A stretch of 64,000 nt of DNA from positions 992,001 to 1,056,000 of the forward strand of contig NZ_RJKQ01000001.1 of NCBI RefSeq assembly GCF_003751845.1. The letters run 5' to 3'. The translations under genes were made by a program, and so were the position numbers. The notes below the pieces were generated by a model. The model was not told where the DNA came from and made no database searches. It was given only the letters and a program-made list of their open reading frames with translations. Position 1 is the stretch's first letter; each line of letters opens with the position of its first letter. This stretch comes from Enterobacter sp. BIGb0383 (lineage in GTDB: Bacteria > Pseudomonadota > Gammaproteobacteria > Enterobacterales > Enterobacteriaceae). Shown one piece after another: positions 35,624-43,987 of this stretch.

Positions 35624-35936
35624 GGTAAACTCCAGCTTTAACGTTCTTTTATGTAGGGTAGAAAAAGCACGAATCTTATTAAGTTGACGTAAAACAATGC
35701 ATTAGCATCCACAGGTCACCGGATGCAGGTGCTGAGGGTATTTTTAGCGGGAAATTGATTCTCCATAGGAGAGCGCCATCACACCGCAGAATTACAGTGG
35801 ATGCGTGCATAGATTCAGTGGGAAAAGGCATAAGAAAGAGGCTATTTGTATGATGAATTTAAATAGCGACAGTGAAATTATCCATAAGACCAGCAAAACA
35901 CTCCCGACGACATTGCGCCGTCGGGCAGAACGGAGA
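35624..35936. other. araF upstream region
   Basis: 313 bases without a gene. On the minus strand a TAAGAT-like -10 lies about 50 bases before araF, a half CRP site TGTGA (complement at 35779-35783) lies further up, and TAGCGGG and TATGGAG elements resemble AraC half-sites without canonical spacing. In E. coli ftnB follows araF here; no ferritin frame exists in this interval. Confidence 0.4.
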
Positions 35937-36494
35937 TTACCAGCGGTAGTAAATATGATCGGCGTGATCGCGCACCGGTGCTTCATCGCCCAGCAGACGT
36001 GCGGCAACCGTAAAGGCAAAGTCAAAAACATGCCCCAGCCCTTTGCCGCTGATCAGGTTGCCGTCTTCAACAACCGGCGCATCAACATACTCGCCGTCGG
36101 TTACGGTTTGCCAGAGATCGCCGGAGCAGACATAGCGCCGCCCTTTCAGCAGCCCGTTGCCCCCAAGGATCCGTGCCGCCGCCGAGCAAATGGGGCAGAT
36201 TAATTTACCCGCAGCGTCATGGGCCGCGACAAACGCGATAACCGCTTTATTGGCGGCCAGATTAACGCTTCCCGCCGGACCGCCGGGGAGCACGACCGCG
36301 TCATAGCGTACCTCGGCCCGTTCGGCGAGGGTGGTATCGGCCACCATCGGGATATCGTGATAGCTCACCACCGCCCGCGACTCGGCGCAGGCCACAATTT
36401 CCACCTCAATATGTAAACGGCGCAGAATATCGATGGTCACGATGGCTTCCGCCTCTTCGAACCCCGGCGCCAAAAGCACAGCAACTTTCTTCAT
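35937..36494 (-). CDS. DJ-1/PfpI family protein
   Basis: This 185-residue class I glutamine-amidotransferase-like protein has the DJ-1 pattern: VAVLLAPGFEEAEAIVTIDIL, where a Glu near residue 14 would pair with the nucleophile; YDAVVLPGGPAG; and the nucleophile elbow LICPICSAAARIL with Cys103. Members include glyoxalases/deglycases, chaperones and isonitrile hydratases, so the exact activity cannot be told. AGGAG precedes the ATG. It is a single gene divergent from the Dcu-type carrier and replaces part of the E. coli ftnB position. Confidence 0.85.
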   Translation of the reverse strand: MKKVAVLLAPGFEEAEAIVTIDILRRLHIEVEIVACAESRAVVSYHDIPMVADTTLAERAEVRYDAVVLPGGPAGSVNLAANKAVIAFVAAHDAAGKLICPICSAAARILGGNGLLKGRRYVCSGDLWQTVTDGEYVDAPVVEDGNLISGKGLGHVFDFAFTVAARLLGDEAPVRDHADHIYYRW

Positions 36495-36767
36495 CTTTTA
36501 CTCCTGTAGAGATCTAAGCTGAGACAAAACAAGCCATTGTGTCCTGGCACGCCATGGATAAACCCCGGTCCGGTCACAATACCGCCACCTGACGCCACGC
36601 ATTCCTCTCTCCTTTGTCACGATCAAACAAGGCGATAACAGGCCAACAACTTTATCGTAACGTTATGTTTTTGTTACGTTTTGATAAATCCGATCCCGCT
36701 CGCACTGCTTACCCATACAAAATGCAATGATTTACGTAATCCTCTTACTGATACTCACAGGTGTTGC

Positions 36768-38111
36768 ATGATTACCATCGAGTTTATTGTCATTATTGCC
36801 TGCCTTCTGGTGGGAACCCGCTATGGCGGTATGGGTTTAGGTCTGATCAGCGGTATCGGCATTTTCATTCTGAGTTTTGTTTTCGGGCTGCAGCCGGGTA
36901 AGCCGCCGGTCGACGTCATGCTGACGATCCTCGCGGTCATCGGCTGTGCCGCGACTCTGCAGACCGCTGGCGGGCTAAACGTGATGATGCAGTTCGCCGA
37001 GCGACTGCTGCGTAAGCATCCTCAGCACATCACCCTGCTGGCGCCTTTTACGACCTGGACGCTGACCTTTCTCTGCGGCACCGGCCACGTGGTCTATACC
37101 ATGTTCCCGATCATTGCCGATATCGCGCTGAAAAAAGGGATCCGCCCGGAGCGGCCGATGGCGGTGGCCTCTATCGCCTCGCAGATGGCCATTACCGCCT
37201 CTCCGGTGTCGGTTGCCGTAGTCTCCCTGGTGTCGATTCTGGCTGCCCAGCACGGCGTCGGTCATGCCTGGGGGATCCTGCAAATTCTGGCTGTTTCAGT
37301 TCCGGCCTCCCTGTTTGGCGTGCTGATTGCCGCCCTGTGGAGCCTGCGCCGGGGTAAAGATCTGGCGGATGACCCGGAGTTCCAGGCCCGCATCAGCGAC
37401 CCGGTTCAGCGCGAGTTTATTTACGGCAGCAGCGAAACGCTGATGGACCAGCGTTTCCCGAAACAGGCCTGGTGGTCAACGTGGATCTTTTTCACCGCAA
37501 TCCTGCTGGTGGTGCTGTTTGGCGCGATCCCCGAGCTGCGTCCGGCGTTTGAAGTAAAAGGCAAGCTCGCCGCGCTGTCGATGAATCTGGTGATCCAGAT
37601 GATGATGCTGATTGCCGGGGCGGTGATTTTAATTGGCTGTAAAGTGAATGCGTCGGCGATTGCCAACGGGGCGGTATTTAAGGCCGGGATGGTGGCGATT
37701 TTCTCCGTCTTCGGCGTGGCGTGGATGAGCGATACTTTCTTCCAGGCCCATCTGGATGAGCTGAAGATGGCCCTCGAAGGTGTGGTGAAAAGCCATCCCT
37801 GGACCTACGCAATCGTGTTGTTTCTGGTGTCAAAGCTGGTTAACAGCCAGGCCGCCGCTCTGACCGCCGTGGCACCGATGGGCTTAATGCTCGGGGTCGA
37901 ACCTAAAATGCTGCTGGCCTTCTTCCCGGCCTCTTACGGCTATTTTGTTCTGCCCACCTACCCCAGCGATCTGGCCTGTATCGGCTTTGACCGCTCAGGA
38001 ACAACCCGCATTGGCAAATATATTCTGAACCACAGCTTTATTATCCCAGGGCTGATTGGCGTTAGCTGCGCCTGCCTGGCCAGCTATATGCTGGTTCAGG
38101 CAATCTTCTGA
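36768..38111 (+). CDS. Dcu-family anaerobic C4-dicarboxylate carrier (DcuA/DcuB-like)
   Basis: This 447-residue membrane protein aligns with DcuA/DcuB: the N-terminus EFIVIIACLLVGTRYGGMG, AGGLNVMMQFAERLLRKHPQHITLLAPF, ASQMAITASPVSVAVV, and the C-terminal LPTYPSDLACIGFDRSGTTRIGKY. It should exchange or take up C4-dicarboxylates such as fumarate, succinate or aspartate. It is divergent from typical DcuA, so it may have another dicarboxylate preference. Similarity starts at the ATG at 36768; 29 earlier codons are ignored. It is monocistronic with a strong terminator. Confidence 0.88.
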   Translation: MITIEFIVIIACLLVGTRYGGMGLGLISGIGIFILSFVFGLQPGKPPVDVMLTILAVIGCAATLQTAGGLNVMMQFAERLLRKHPQHITLLAPFTTWTLTFLCGTGHVVYTMFPIIADIALKKGIRPERPMAVASIASQMAITASPVSVAVVSLVSILAAQHGVGHAWGILQILAVSVPASLFGVLIAALWSLRRGKDLADDPEFQARISDPVQREFIYGSSETLMDQRFPKQAWWSTWIFFTAILLVVLFGAIPELRPAFEVKGKLAALSMNLVIQMMMLIAGAVILIGCKVNASAIANGAVFKAGMVAIFSVFGVAWMSDTFFQAHLDELKMALEGVVKSHPWTYAIVLFLVSKLVNSQAAALTAVAPMGLMLGVEPKMLLAFFPASYGYFVLPTYPSDLACIGFDRSGTTRIGKYILNHSFIIPGLIGVSCACLASYMLVQAIF

Positions 38112-38116
38112 TACAG

Positions 38117-38176
38117 CAACGCCGGGACTAACCCGGCGTTGTCTTGTCCTGCAGGGCCTCGACAGAGGCCTTTTTT
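38117..38176 (+). terminator. Double hairpin terminator of the Dcu-type carrier
   Basis: A 10-bp stem (CAACGCCGGG, 38117-38141) is followed by a second stem (GGCCTC, 38155-38170) and six T. The T run touches the end of convergent yecJ. Confidence 0.85.
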
Positions 38177-38423
38177 AATGCGCTTCGCTCTGCGGCGTAA
38201 ACTTAAGCTCAATCAGCGCGATCGCTTTTTGCACCGCACGCTGGGTGACGGGATCGGCGGCCGGACTGCTGCCGAAATCAATACTTTTCAGCTGGGCGGA
38301 CATCTTCTCACGCACTTCTACCGGCGCAATGACATCAATCACGTCAAGGATCTGCTTGATCACCAGCTGGCAGGCGACAACGTCGGAAACCAGCTCATCG
38401 CTGGCATTTGGAACCTGGGACAT
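38175..38423 (-). CDS. yecJ: YecJ family protein (DUF2766)
   Basis: This 82-residue cytoplasmic protein matches E. coli Yec[40 protein letters not shown] and the C-terminal [13 protein letters not shown]. Its function is unknown. AAGGAGCG precedes the ATG. It lies downstream of azuC, beyond the azuC terminator, as in E. coli. Confidence 0.93.
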   Translation of the reverse strand: MSQVPNASDELVSDVVACQLVIKQILDVIDVIAPVEVREKMSAQLKSIDFGSSPAADPVTQRAVQKAIALIELKFTPQSEAH

Positions 38424-38510
38424 AAAACGCTCCTTATTATTAGGCAGCGTAATAGTACCGTCCGACGGCAGAAAACGGTAGTCTGTTCCCCCTGCCGTTT
38501 TGCGGGCATA

Positions 38511-38536
38511 AAAAAACCTGCCGCGGCAGGTTTTTT
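38511..38536 (-). terminator. Terminator of azuC/AzuR
   Basis: The palindrome CCTGCCGCGGCAGG is flanked by six A and six T, so it can act in both directions. It lies 2 bases after the azuC stop and would form the 3' end of the AzuCR RNA. Confidence 0.85.
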
Positions 38537-38537
38537 A

Positions 38538-38621
38538 TCAGAACATAGCGCCTGGCGGTACGTCTTTGAAAGTCTTGCAATAGTTTTCGAACATGCTTTT
38601 CAGGATTTTACGCAGTTTCAT
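38538..38621 (-). CDS. azuC: Small protein AzuC (dual-function AzuCR RNA)
   Basis: A 27-residue frame, MKLRKILKSMFENYCKTFKD followed by VPPGAMF, is nearly identical to E. coli AzuC. In E. coli AzuC is an amphipathic, membrane-associated small protein that binds the glycerol dehydrogenase GlpD, and the same RNA (AzuR) base-pairs with cadA and galE mRNAs. A GGAG site precedes the ATG. The position, upstream of yecJ and ahead of a strong terminator, is as in E. coli. It is too short for routine gene calling. Confidence 0.93.
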   Translation of the reverse strand: MKLRKILKSMFENYCKTFKDVPPGAMF

Positions 38622-38671
38622 GGAATGCTCCGGATGTTTTTTGTTAAGCAGGTGTTATTGTCGATAGACAT

Positions 38672-38699
38672 ATAATATGACACTCATCACAAAAATCAA
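38672..38699 (-). promoter_or_regulatory. Predicted azuC promoter
   Basis: On the minus strand TTGATT (38694-38699) and TATTAT (38672-38677) are 16 bases apart, about 45 bases from the azuC ATG. A CRP site lies across the -10/-35 spacer. Confidence 0.65.
38676..38691 (-). promoter_or_regulatory. CRP site overlapping the azuC promoter
   Basis: TGTGATGAGTGTCATA matches TGTGA-N6-TCACA in 9 of 10 core positions. Its place between -35 and -10 predicts repression by CRP-cAMP, consistent with the glucose induction reported for E. coli azuC. Confidence 0.7.
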
Positions 38700-38705
38700 C
38701 CAATT

Positions 38706-38721
38706 CGTGACTCAAATCACA
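38706..38721 (-). promoter_or_regulatory. Second CRP site in the azuC-MFS intergenic region
   Basis: TGTGATTTGAGTCACG matches the CRP consensus in 9 of 10 core positions and is centred 30 bases upstream of the first site. It could also act on the divergent transporter gene, which starts at 38833. Confidence 0.68.
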
Positions 38722-38832
38722 TAAAATTTAATCAATTTTGTTAAATTTTAAACAAAAGTCATTACGAATCCGCCGCTTACAATTCAACTTAGCGGTAAAA
38801 TTTTCTACTTTATTTGATATGGCAAGCACACT

Positions 38833-40254
38833 ATGAGTGACAATACGTCCGTCAGTAACCGCCGGGGGCTCTCGCCCACCGCGCTGCTGGTTGCCGGCGC
38901 GTTCTTTATGGAGTTTCTTGACGGCACGGTCATCGCCACCGCCCTGCCGGAGATGGCACAAACCTTCGGGGTCACCGCCGTCGACCTTAATATCGGCATC
39001 AGCGCCTATCTGATTACCCTCGCCGTACTGATCCCGGCCAGCGGCTGGATTGCGGATCGCTTCGGCGCCCGAAATGTTTTTACCCTCGCACTGGCGATTT
39101 TTACCCTGGCTTCCGTCCTCTGCGGACTGGCCACCAGCGTCGACAGCTTTGTGGCGATGCGCATACTGCAGGGCGTCGGCGGTGCGCTGATGGTGCCGGT
39201 TGGCCGACTGGCGGTGCTGCGCACCACGCCGAAGGAGCATTTGATTGCCGCTATCGCCACCCTCACCTGGCCCGCGCTGGTGGCGCCGATTATCGGGCCG
39301 CCGCTGGGCGGATTTATCACCCGCTTCGCCGACTGGCGCTGGATCTTCTTTATTAACGTGCCGCTGGGGCTGCTGGGTATCGCCCTGGCGTTGCGTATCA
39401 TTCCGAATATTCGTGAAGAGGAGCGACGGCCGTTCGATCTGCCGGGCTTTCTGGCAACCGGCGTGGCAATGGTCAGTCTGGTCTACGCGATGGAAACCCT
39501 GGGCGCACAACACAGCGAGGCCGGATTAACCGCAGGACTGCTGGCGCTGGGAGGCCTTGCCTTCTGGTACTCTCTGCACCATTTCCGCCGCGCACGCTGG
39601 CCGATGATTCGGCTTGATGCCATGCAGGTACCCACTTTCCGCGTCACCATGTACGGCGGATCGCTATTCCGGGCCTCGATCAGCGCCGTACCGTTTCTGC
39701 TGCCGCTGCTGTTCCAGGTGGGTTTCGGGATGGACCCTTTCCATTCGGGCCTGCTGGTGCTGGCCGTCTTCGCCGGGAATCTGACCATCAAACCCGCGAC
39801 AACGCCGCTTATCCGCTGGCTGGGCTTCCGTCGTCTGCTGCTGATTAACGGCGCGCTTAATGTGCTGGCCCTGCTGGCCTGTGCCCTGCTGACGCCGCAA
39901 ACGCCGGTCTGGCTGACGATGTTGATCCTCTACCTTGGCGGCGTTTTCCGATCCATTCAGTTTACCGGGGTCAGTACCCTTGCCTTCGCCGATGTCCCCT
40001 CGGCGCAGATGAGCTATGCCAACACGCTGTTCAGCACGGCGACACAGCTGGCCGTTGGCCTCGGCATTACGTTAGGCGCTATCGGTATCCGTATTGGTGA
40101 ACATGTTGGCGAGTGGCTGGCGCTGACAAATGTGCCGGGCATCAGTTTCAGGCTGGCTTTTGTGGTGATCGCTTTGATTTGCCTGATCGGCATGGTGGAT
40201 ACGCTGCATCTGACCAAAAATGCCGGCAGCGCGGTCTCCCGGAAAAAGGCATAA
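38833..40254 (+). CDS. DHA2-family MFS transporter (EmrB/QacA-like)
   Basis: This 473-residue protein has about 14 hydrophobic helices. Motif D1 is FFMEFLDGTVIATALPEMA, motif A is GWIADRFGARNVF, and the export-specific motif C region is IIGPPLGGFI, as in drug:H+ antiporters of the 14-helix DHA2 family (EmrB, HsrA). It probably exports an organic compound; the substrate is not evident. No adaptor-protein gene (EmrA type) or regulator lies next to it. It is divergent from azuC, and the ribosome site is weak. Confidence 0.85.
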   Translation: MSDNTSVSNRRGLSPTALLVAGAFFMEFLDGTVIATALPEMAQTFGVTAVDLNIGISAYLITLAVLIPASGWIADRFGARNVFTLALAIFTLASVLCGLATSVDSFVAMRILQGVGGALMVPVGRLAVLRTTPKEHLIAAIATLTWPALVAPIIGPPLGGFITRFADWRWIFFINVPLGLLGIALALRIIPNIREEERRPFDLPGFLATGVAMVSLVYAMETLGAQHSEAGLTAGLLALGGLAFWYSLHHFRRARWPMIRLDAMQVPTFRVTMYGGSLFRASISAVPFLLPLLFQVGFGMDPFHSGLLVLAVFAGNLTIKPATTPLIRWLGFRRLLLINGALNVLALLACALLTPQTPVWLTMLILYLGGVFRSIQFTGVSTLAFADVPSAQMSYANTLFSTATQLAVGLGITLGAIGIRIGEHVGEWLALTNVPGISFRLAFVVIALICLIGMVDTLHLTKNAGSAVSRKKA

Positions 40255-40279
40255 AAAAAAGGCCAGCGCAATGCTGGCC
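40253..40279 (-). terminator. Terminator of the DhuI-like gene
   Basis: The minus strand has GGCCAGC-N5-GCTGGCC followed by eight T. It lies 18 bases after the isomerase gene stop and overlaps the end of the convergent transporter gene. Confidence 0.85.
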
Positions 40280-40297
40280 TCATTATTATTTCTCGCC

Positions 40298-40936
40298 TCA
40301 GGCAAGAATTTCGCGAACAAAGGCTTCGATCTCTTTGTCCTGGCAGTGTTCGAAGAAGCACTGCTGGAAACGCTGACCGGTGACGGCGGTTTTGACCAGC
40401 TCCGGATCGATTGCACGCAGGGTGTCGAGGTAGTTCTCTTTTACCACGGCAGCTTTCACCTGGTTCAGAATACCGGCGTTGCGTACCTGCGGCTCTTTAC
40501 GCTCCGGCGGGTAGCCTTCGCCTTTACGGCCGGTGAACGCTTTTTCGAAGATGAAGCGAACGTTCAGCTCTGCACCCCAGCCAAAGCCTTTAGCAAACGG
40601 CAGAGAAAGTGCGTTGCCATTGTTGATCTGCGCGAACAGGAACGCATCCGCCGGATCGATACAGTAGCCGCAAACTACGCCCGGGTGGATGTTCAGGGAC
40701 ATCAGCGCGCCCTGACCGGTGCCGCAGCCGGTGACCACGAAATCGACCGCACGGGAGTTCAGCAGGATGCTGGCCATGATCCCCAGATGGATATAGGTCA
40801 GATGGTGATCGTTTTCGTCACTCATACCTACGTTAAAGACCGGGAAACCTTTTTCGTCAGCGACGGCTTTCAGCTCATTGTGAATGATGGCGTTTTTCGG
40901 TGCCTGGCTGTTTTCCATCATCAGTGCAATTTTCAT
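40298..40936 (-). CDS. RpiB/LacA/LacB-family isomerase, DhuI-like
   Basis: The 212-residue protein carries the RpiB/LacAB fold signatures: MENSQAPKNAIIHNEL, VDFVVTGCGTGQGALMSLN with the active-site Cys, PGVVCGYCIDPADAFLFAQINNGNALSLPFAKGFGWGAELN, and the C-terminal FFEHCQDKEIEAFVREIL. It is longer than RpiB (about 150) and resembles the streptococcal DhuI group, isomerases of 4-deoxy-5-hexosulose-uronate. That reaction would handle the unsaturated uronate released by the GH105 enzyme in this window. The assignment is an inference from remembered family features; a ribose-5-phosphate or galactose-6-phosphate isomerase role is less likely. AGGAGAG precedes the ATG. Confidence 0.75.
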   Translation of the reverse strand: MKIALMMENSQAPKNAIIHNELKAVADEKGFPVFNVGMSDENDHHLTYIHLGIMASILLNSRAVDFVVTGCGTGQGALMSLNIHPGVVCGYCIDPADAFLFAQINNGNALSLPFAKGFGWGAELNVRFIFEKAFTGRKGEGYPPERKEPQVRNAGILNQVKAAVVKENYLDTLRAIDPELVKTAVTGQRFQQCFFEHCQDKEIEAFVREILA

Positions 40937-40993
40937 TCTTTACTCTCCTGAGTGCGGGCGGTCGATCCGCCGTGGATAGCTAATGTTGGGCAA

Positions 40994-41033
40994 ACCTTAC
41001 TACTTCACAAACATACTTTCAAATTTAGTGAAA
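40994..41033 (-). promoter_or_regulatory. Predicted promoter and dyad of the DhuI-like gene
   Basis: On the minus strand TTGAAA (41017-41022) and TAAGGT (40994-40999) are 17 bases apart. The hyphenated dyad TTTCA-N7-TGAAA (41017-41033) overlaps the -35 and could be an operator; its orientation is opposite to a KdgR box. Confidence 0.45.
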
Positions 41034-41231
41034 AATGGTTTTAAAAATTACAGATGGGCTCACATTTTTGCCAAAAACGTCCGGGTTCGTCTGTTCCCTC
41101 ACCCGGCATTGCGAGGGTAGATCCGTCCACCGTTGCGATAAGTAAGCCTGGATACTCAGGCTATTCCGGCCATTGACGCTGACATTTGCGGGATAAGATG
41201 CAAAGATCTGAGGATAATGCCGAGCGACGCC

Positions 41232-41570
41232 ATGAAGAAAGTCATCCTTATCACCGCACTCTTTGTGCTGAGTGGTTGTTCTATTAATCGTGAAGCGGAA
41301 GTAAGTAACGTTGACACGACCAGCGGCGTGGTGCGTTTGACCTATGGTCAGGCCGCGCTACAAAATGCTTATACCGACACCAGCGTAGCCAATGGTACGG
41401 CGACCCGCCAGTGCCAGCAGATGGGCTATGCCACGGCGGAGCCCTTTGGCCAGCCGGTCACGACCTGTAGCGTGTTTAGCGCGTCAGTGTGCCTGAATGA
41501 AAAAGTGACTCTTCAGTATCAGTGCCGCGGGGTCGCCTTTAGCCAGAGCAGCTCAGCGCATTACTGGTAA
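41232..41570 (+). CDS. yecR: YecR family lipoprotein
   Basis: The 112-residue protein begins with a lipoprotein signal MKKVILITALFVLSGCSI with lipidation at the Cys of LSGC. The mature part matches E. coli YecR: SGVVRLTYGQAALQ, RQCQQMGYATAEPFGQPVTTCSV, CLNEKVTLQYQCRG. E. coli yecR belongs to the flagellar regulon, but its function is unknown. An upstream ATG at 41217 with AGGAT is possible but would add a poor leader. A hairpin terminator follows. Confidence 0.88.
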   Translation: MKKVILITALFVLSGCSINREAEVSNVDTTSGVVRLTYGQAALQNAYTDTSVANGTATRQCQQMGYATAEPFGQPVTTCSVFSASVCLNEKVTLQYQCRGVAFSQSSSAHYW

Positions 41571-41575
41571 TCGCC

Positions 41576-41605
41576 AGGGCCAGCATTATTTGCTGGCCCT
41601 ATTTT
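41576..41605 (+). terminator. Terminator of yecR
   Basis: A perfect 10-bp stem (AGGGCCAGCA, loop of 5, 41576-41600) is followed by ATTTTCG on the plus strand. Confidence 0.75.
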
Positions 41606-41782
41606 CGGGTAATAACAGAGTAAATAAATTCTATTCTCATTTGCTATTAAAGCGCCAATGCGTTTTATTCCCATTCGCATTTTTAATAAATAATTTAATT
41701 ATTTTACCTTTTGCAAATAATTAAATAACAAATTATAGTACGCCCATGATCACCACCCTTATTATTTATTGTGGAGCGCACG

Positions 41783-42280
41783 ATGCTTAAAGCTGAAATG
41801 ATTGAAAAACTGAATGAGCAGATGAACCTTGAACTTTATTCATCGCTGCTCTATCAACAGATGAGCGCGTGGTGCAGCTTCCACAGCTTTGAAGGTGCCG
41901 CTGCATTCCTGCGTCGCCATGCCCAGGAAGAGATGACGCATATGCAGCGTCTGTTTGATTACCTGGCCGATACCGGCAGCCTGCCGCGTATTAATCAGAT
42001 TTCATCCCCGTTTGCCGAGTACGCTTCCCTTGATGAACTGTTCAAAGCGACCTACGAACATGAGCAGCTGATCACCCGTCAGATCAACGAGCTGGTACAC
42101 GCGGCGATGATCAACCAGGATTATCCAACCTTTAACTTCCTGCAGTGGTACGTTGCCGAGCAGCACGAAGAAGAGAAGCTGTTTAAATCCGTTATTGATA
42201 AGCTGGCGCTGGTCGGCAAAAGCGGCGAAGGTCTTTACTTTATCGATAAAGAACTGGCGACCCTCGACGCGCAGAATTGA
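41783..42280 (+). CDS. ftnA: Bacterial non-haem ferritin A
   Basis: This 165-residue four-helix protein assembles into a 24-mer iron store. The ferroxidase ligands are visible: E in [16 protein letters not shown] in [14 protein letters not shown], and E/Q in the [14 protein letters not shown] helix. It matches E. coli FtnA in length and sequence. The ATG at 41783 has GGAG 8 bases upstream; a GTG four codons earlier is not used. The preceding 180 bases are A+T-rich, and E. coli ftnA is silenced by H-NS and relieved by Fur-Fe. Confidence 0.97.
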   Translation: MLKAEMIEKLNEQMNLELYSSLLYQQMSAWCSFHSFEGAAAFLRRHAQEEMTHMQRLFDYLADTGSLPRINQISSPFAEYASLDELFKATYEHEQLITRQINELVHAAMINQDYPTFNFLQWYVAEQHEEEKLFKSVIDKLALVGKSGEGLYFIDKELATLDAQN

Positions 42281-42319
42281 TTATTGTGGCGGTAATGGCT
42301 GCGGCTATTACCGCCATTA

Positions 42320-42559
42320 TTAATGATGGCAGATTTTACTTTCATGTGTAGTAAAGCCATCCTGCTGCGGAATAAATTTCCCGCGTTCAGCCAGAAACAA
42401 AACCAGCTCCCCGGCGGTCATGCCCTGTGCTGAACAGGTATGAAAACGCGCCTCGTCACCAAATTTTGCAATAATCGCCTGCTCCAGACTTTTCTCGCTA
42501 TAGCCCGTCTCCGAGTCCAGCATCATATTTAACACTTCGTGGCCGTGAATGGATGTCAT
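42320..42559 (-). CDS. yecH: YecH family metal-binding protein
   Basis: The 79-residue protein matches E. coli YecH: SIHGHEVLNMMLDS, ARFHTCSAQGMTAGELVLFLAERGKFIP and the terminal SKICHH. The spaced His and Cys residues suggest metal binding (DUF2492); function is unknown. The ATG at 42557-42559 fits the homologue, while the longer open frame upstream does not. It is convergent with ftnA. Confidence 0.92.
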   Translation of the reverse strand: MTSIHGHEVLNMMLDSETGYSEKSLEQAIIAKFGDEARFHTCSAQGMTAGELVLFLAERGKFIPQQDGFTTHESKICHH

Positions 42560-42655
42560 TCTCTTTTCTCTGTATCCGTCATTAGAAACGCAGGCTAACC
42601 TGCATTTTTCCCGCATGTTTTGCGCTGGCACAGGTTTCTCCGCATTAACTTTTTC

Positions 42656-42696
42656 CGTAAAGTTTTGATTACACAGCCTGTAAGCCACGTTTGACG
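42656..42696 (+). promoter_or_regulatory. Pair of TyrR boxes upstream of tyrP
   Basis: CGTAAAGTTTTGATTACA (42656-42673) keeps the essential G-N14-C and 10 of 12 consensus bases of TGTAAA-N6-TTTACA. TGTAAGCCACGTTTGACG (42679-42696) is a weaker second box that contains the -35. The centres are 23 bases apart, the tandem strong/weak arrangement known for E. coli tyrP, where TyrR represses with tyrosine and activates with phenylalanine. Confidence 0.75.
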
Positions 42697-42719
42697 AAAT
42701 CCAGCTTTTGCCTTACTCT
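42691..42719 (+). promoter_or_regulatory. Predicted tyrP promoter
   Basis: TTGACG (42691-42696), 17 bases, TACTCT (42714-42719). The -35 lies inside the weak TyrR box, so bound TyrR hexamers would exclude polymerase. Confidence 0.65.
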
Positions 42720-42764
42720 GCGCCGCATATTTTGTTGATGAAGCCGTTAGTCGCAGAGGAAAGC

Positions 42765-43976
42765 GTGAAAAACCGCAGTCTGGGAAGTATTTTAATCGTT
42801 GCCGGTACCACTATCGGCGCAGGGATGCTGGCGATGCCGCTGGCAGCCGCCGGAGTCGGTTTCGGCGTGACGCTGGCACTGCTTGTCGGCCTGTGGGGGC
42901 TGATGTGCTATACCGCCCTGCTGCTGCTGGAAGTTTATCAGCACGTCCCCGCCGATACGGGGCTTGGCAGCCTGGCTCAGCGCTATCTGGGTCGTTACGG
43001 CCAGTGGCTGACCGGCTTCAGTATGCTGTTTCTGATGTATGCCCTCACCGCCGCCTATATCAGCGGCGCGGGAGAGCTGCTCTCTGCCAGCCTGAACCAG
43101 TGGCTGGATCTCGCCCTGCAGCCCGCCGTTGGGGTACTCCTTTTTACCTTTGTTGCCGGGGGCGTCGTCTGCGTCGGCACCTCGCTGGTGGATCTGTTTA
43201 ACCGCTTTCTGTTTGCCGCCAAGACGCTGTTCCTGGTGGTGATGCTGGTGCTGCTGATGCCGCATGTTCACAAGGTGAATCTGCTGACTCTGCCGCTGGA
43301 GCAGGGACTGGCGCTGTCGGCGATCCCGGTTATCTTTACCTCGTTTGGTTTCCACGGCAGCGTACCCAGTATTGTCAGCTATCTGGGCGGGGACGTGCGC
43401 AAACTGCGCCGGGTGTTTATTATCGGCAGCTTTATCCCGCTGGTGGCCTATATTTTCTGGCAGCTCGCCACGCTTGGCAGCATTGAGTCCTCCACCTTTG
43501 CCGGTATGCTGGCCAGCCAGGCCGGGTTGAATGGCCTGCTGCAGGCTATTCGCGAGGTCGTCGCCTCCCCGCACGTTGAGCTGGCGGTGCATCTGTTCGC
43601 AGACCTGGCCCTGGCAACCTCCTTCCTCGGCGTCACGCTGGGGCTGTTCGACTACCTGGCAGATCTGTTCCAGCGCCGCAATACGGCCGGTGGTCGTCTG
43701 CAGACGGGCGCGATCACCTTCCTGCCGCCGCTGGCCTTCGCCCTCTTCTACCCGCGTGGTTTTGTGATGGCCTTAGGCTATGCCGGGGTCGCGCTGGCCG
43801 TGCTGGCCCTGCTGGTTCCGTCCATGCTGGCCTGGCAGAGCCGCAAACGTACGCCGGAGAGCGCCTGGCGCGTTGCCGGAGGTAAACCGGCTCTGTGCCT
43901 GGTCTTCGCCTGCGGTATCGCCGTGATCGCCATTCAGTTCTCTATTGCCGCCGGCCTGCTGCCCGCCGTGGGTTAA
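42765..43976 (+). CDS. tyrP: Tyrosine-specific transport protein
   Basis: The 403-residue inner-membrane aromatic amino acid:H+ symporter has about 11 helices. [31 protein letters not shown] carries the family GAGMLA motif, [20 protein letters not shown] lies in the middle, and [24 protein letters not shown] near the end; all match E. coli TyrP. The start is GTG at 42765-42767 behind AGAGGA, as in E. coli, not the longer frame from 42708. Confidence 0.97.
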   Translation: MKNRSLGSILIVAGTTIGAGMLAMPLAAAGVGFGVTLALLVGLWGLMCYTALLLLEVYQHVPADTGLGSLAQRYLGRYGQWLTGFSMLFLMYALTAAYISGAGELLSASLNQWLDLALQPAVGVLLFTFVAGGVVCVGTSLVDLFNRFLFAAKTLFLVVMLVLLMPHVHKVNLLTLPLEQGLALSAIPVIFTSFGFHGSVPSIVSYLGGDVRKLRRVFIIGSFIPLVAYIFWQLATLGSIESSTFAGMLASQAGLNGLLQAIREVVASPHVELAVHLFADLALATSFLGVTLGLFDYLADLFQRRNTAGGRLQTGAITFLPPLAFALFYPRGFVMALGYAGVALAVLALLVPSMLAWQSRKRTPESAWRVAGGKPALCLVFACGIAVIAIQFSIAAGLLPAVG

Positions 43977-43987
43977 GGTATAAAAAA

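Noticed and set aside
35805-36203. 132-codon plus-strand frame between araF and the PfpI-like gene
   Set aside because: Its second half is antisense to the PfpI-like gene and its first half has no motif or ribosome site worth noting.
38728-39513. 261-codon minus-strand frame opposite the MFS gene
   Set aside because: Antisense to a convincing 14-helix transporter; Gln/Gly/Asp/Arg-rich shadow without homology; also runs into the azuC control region.
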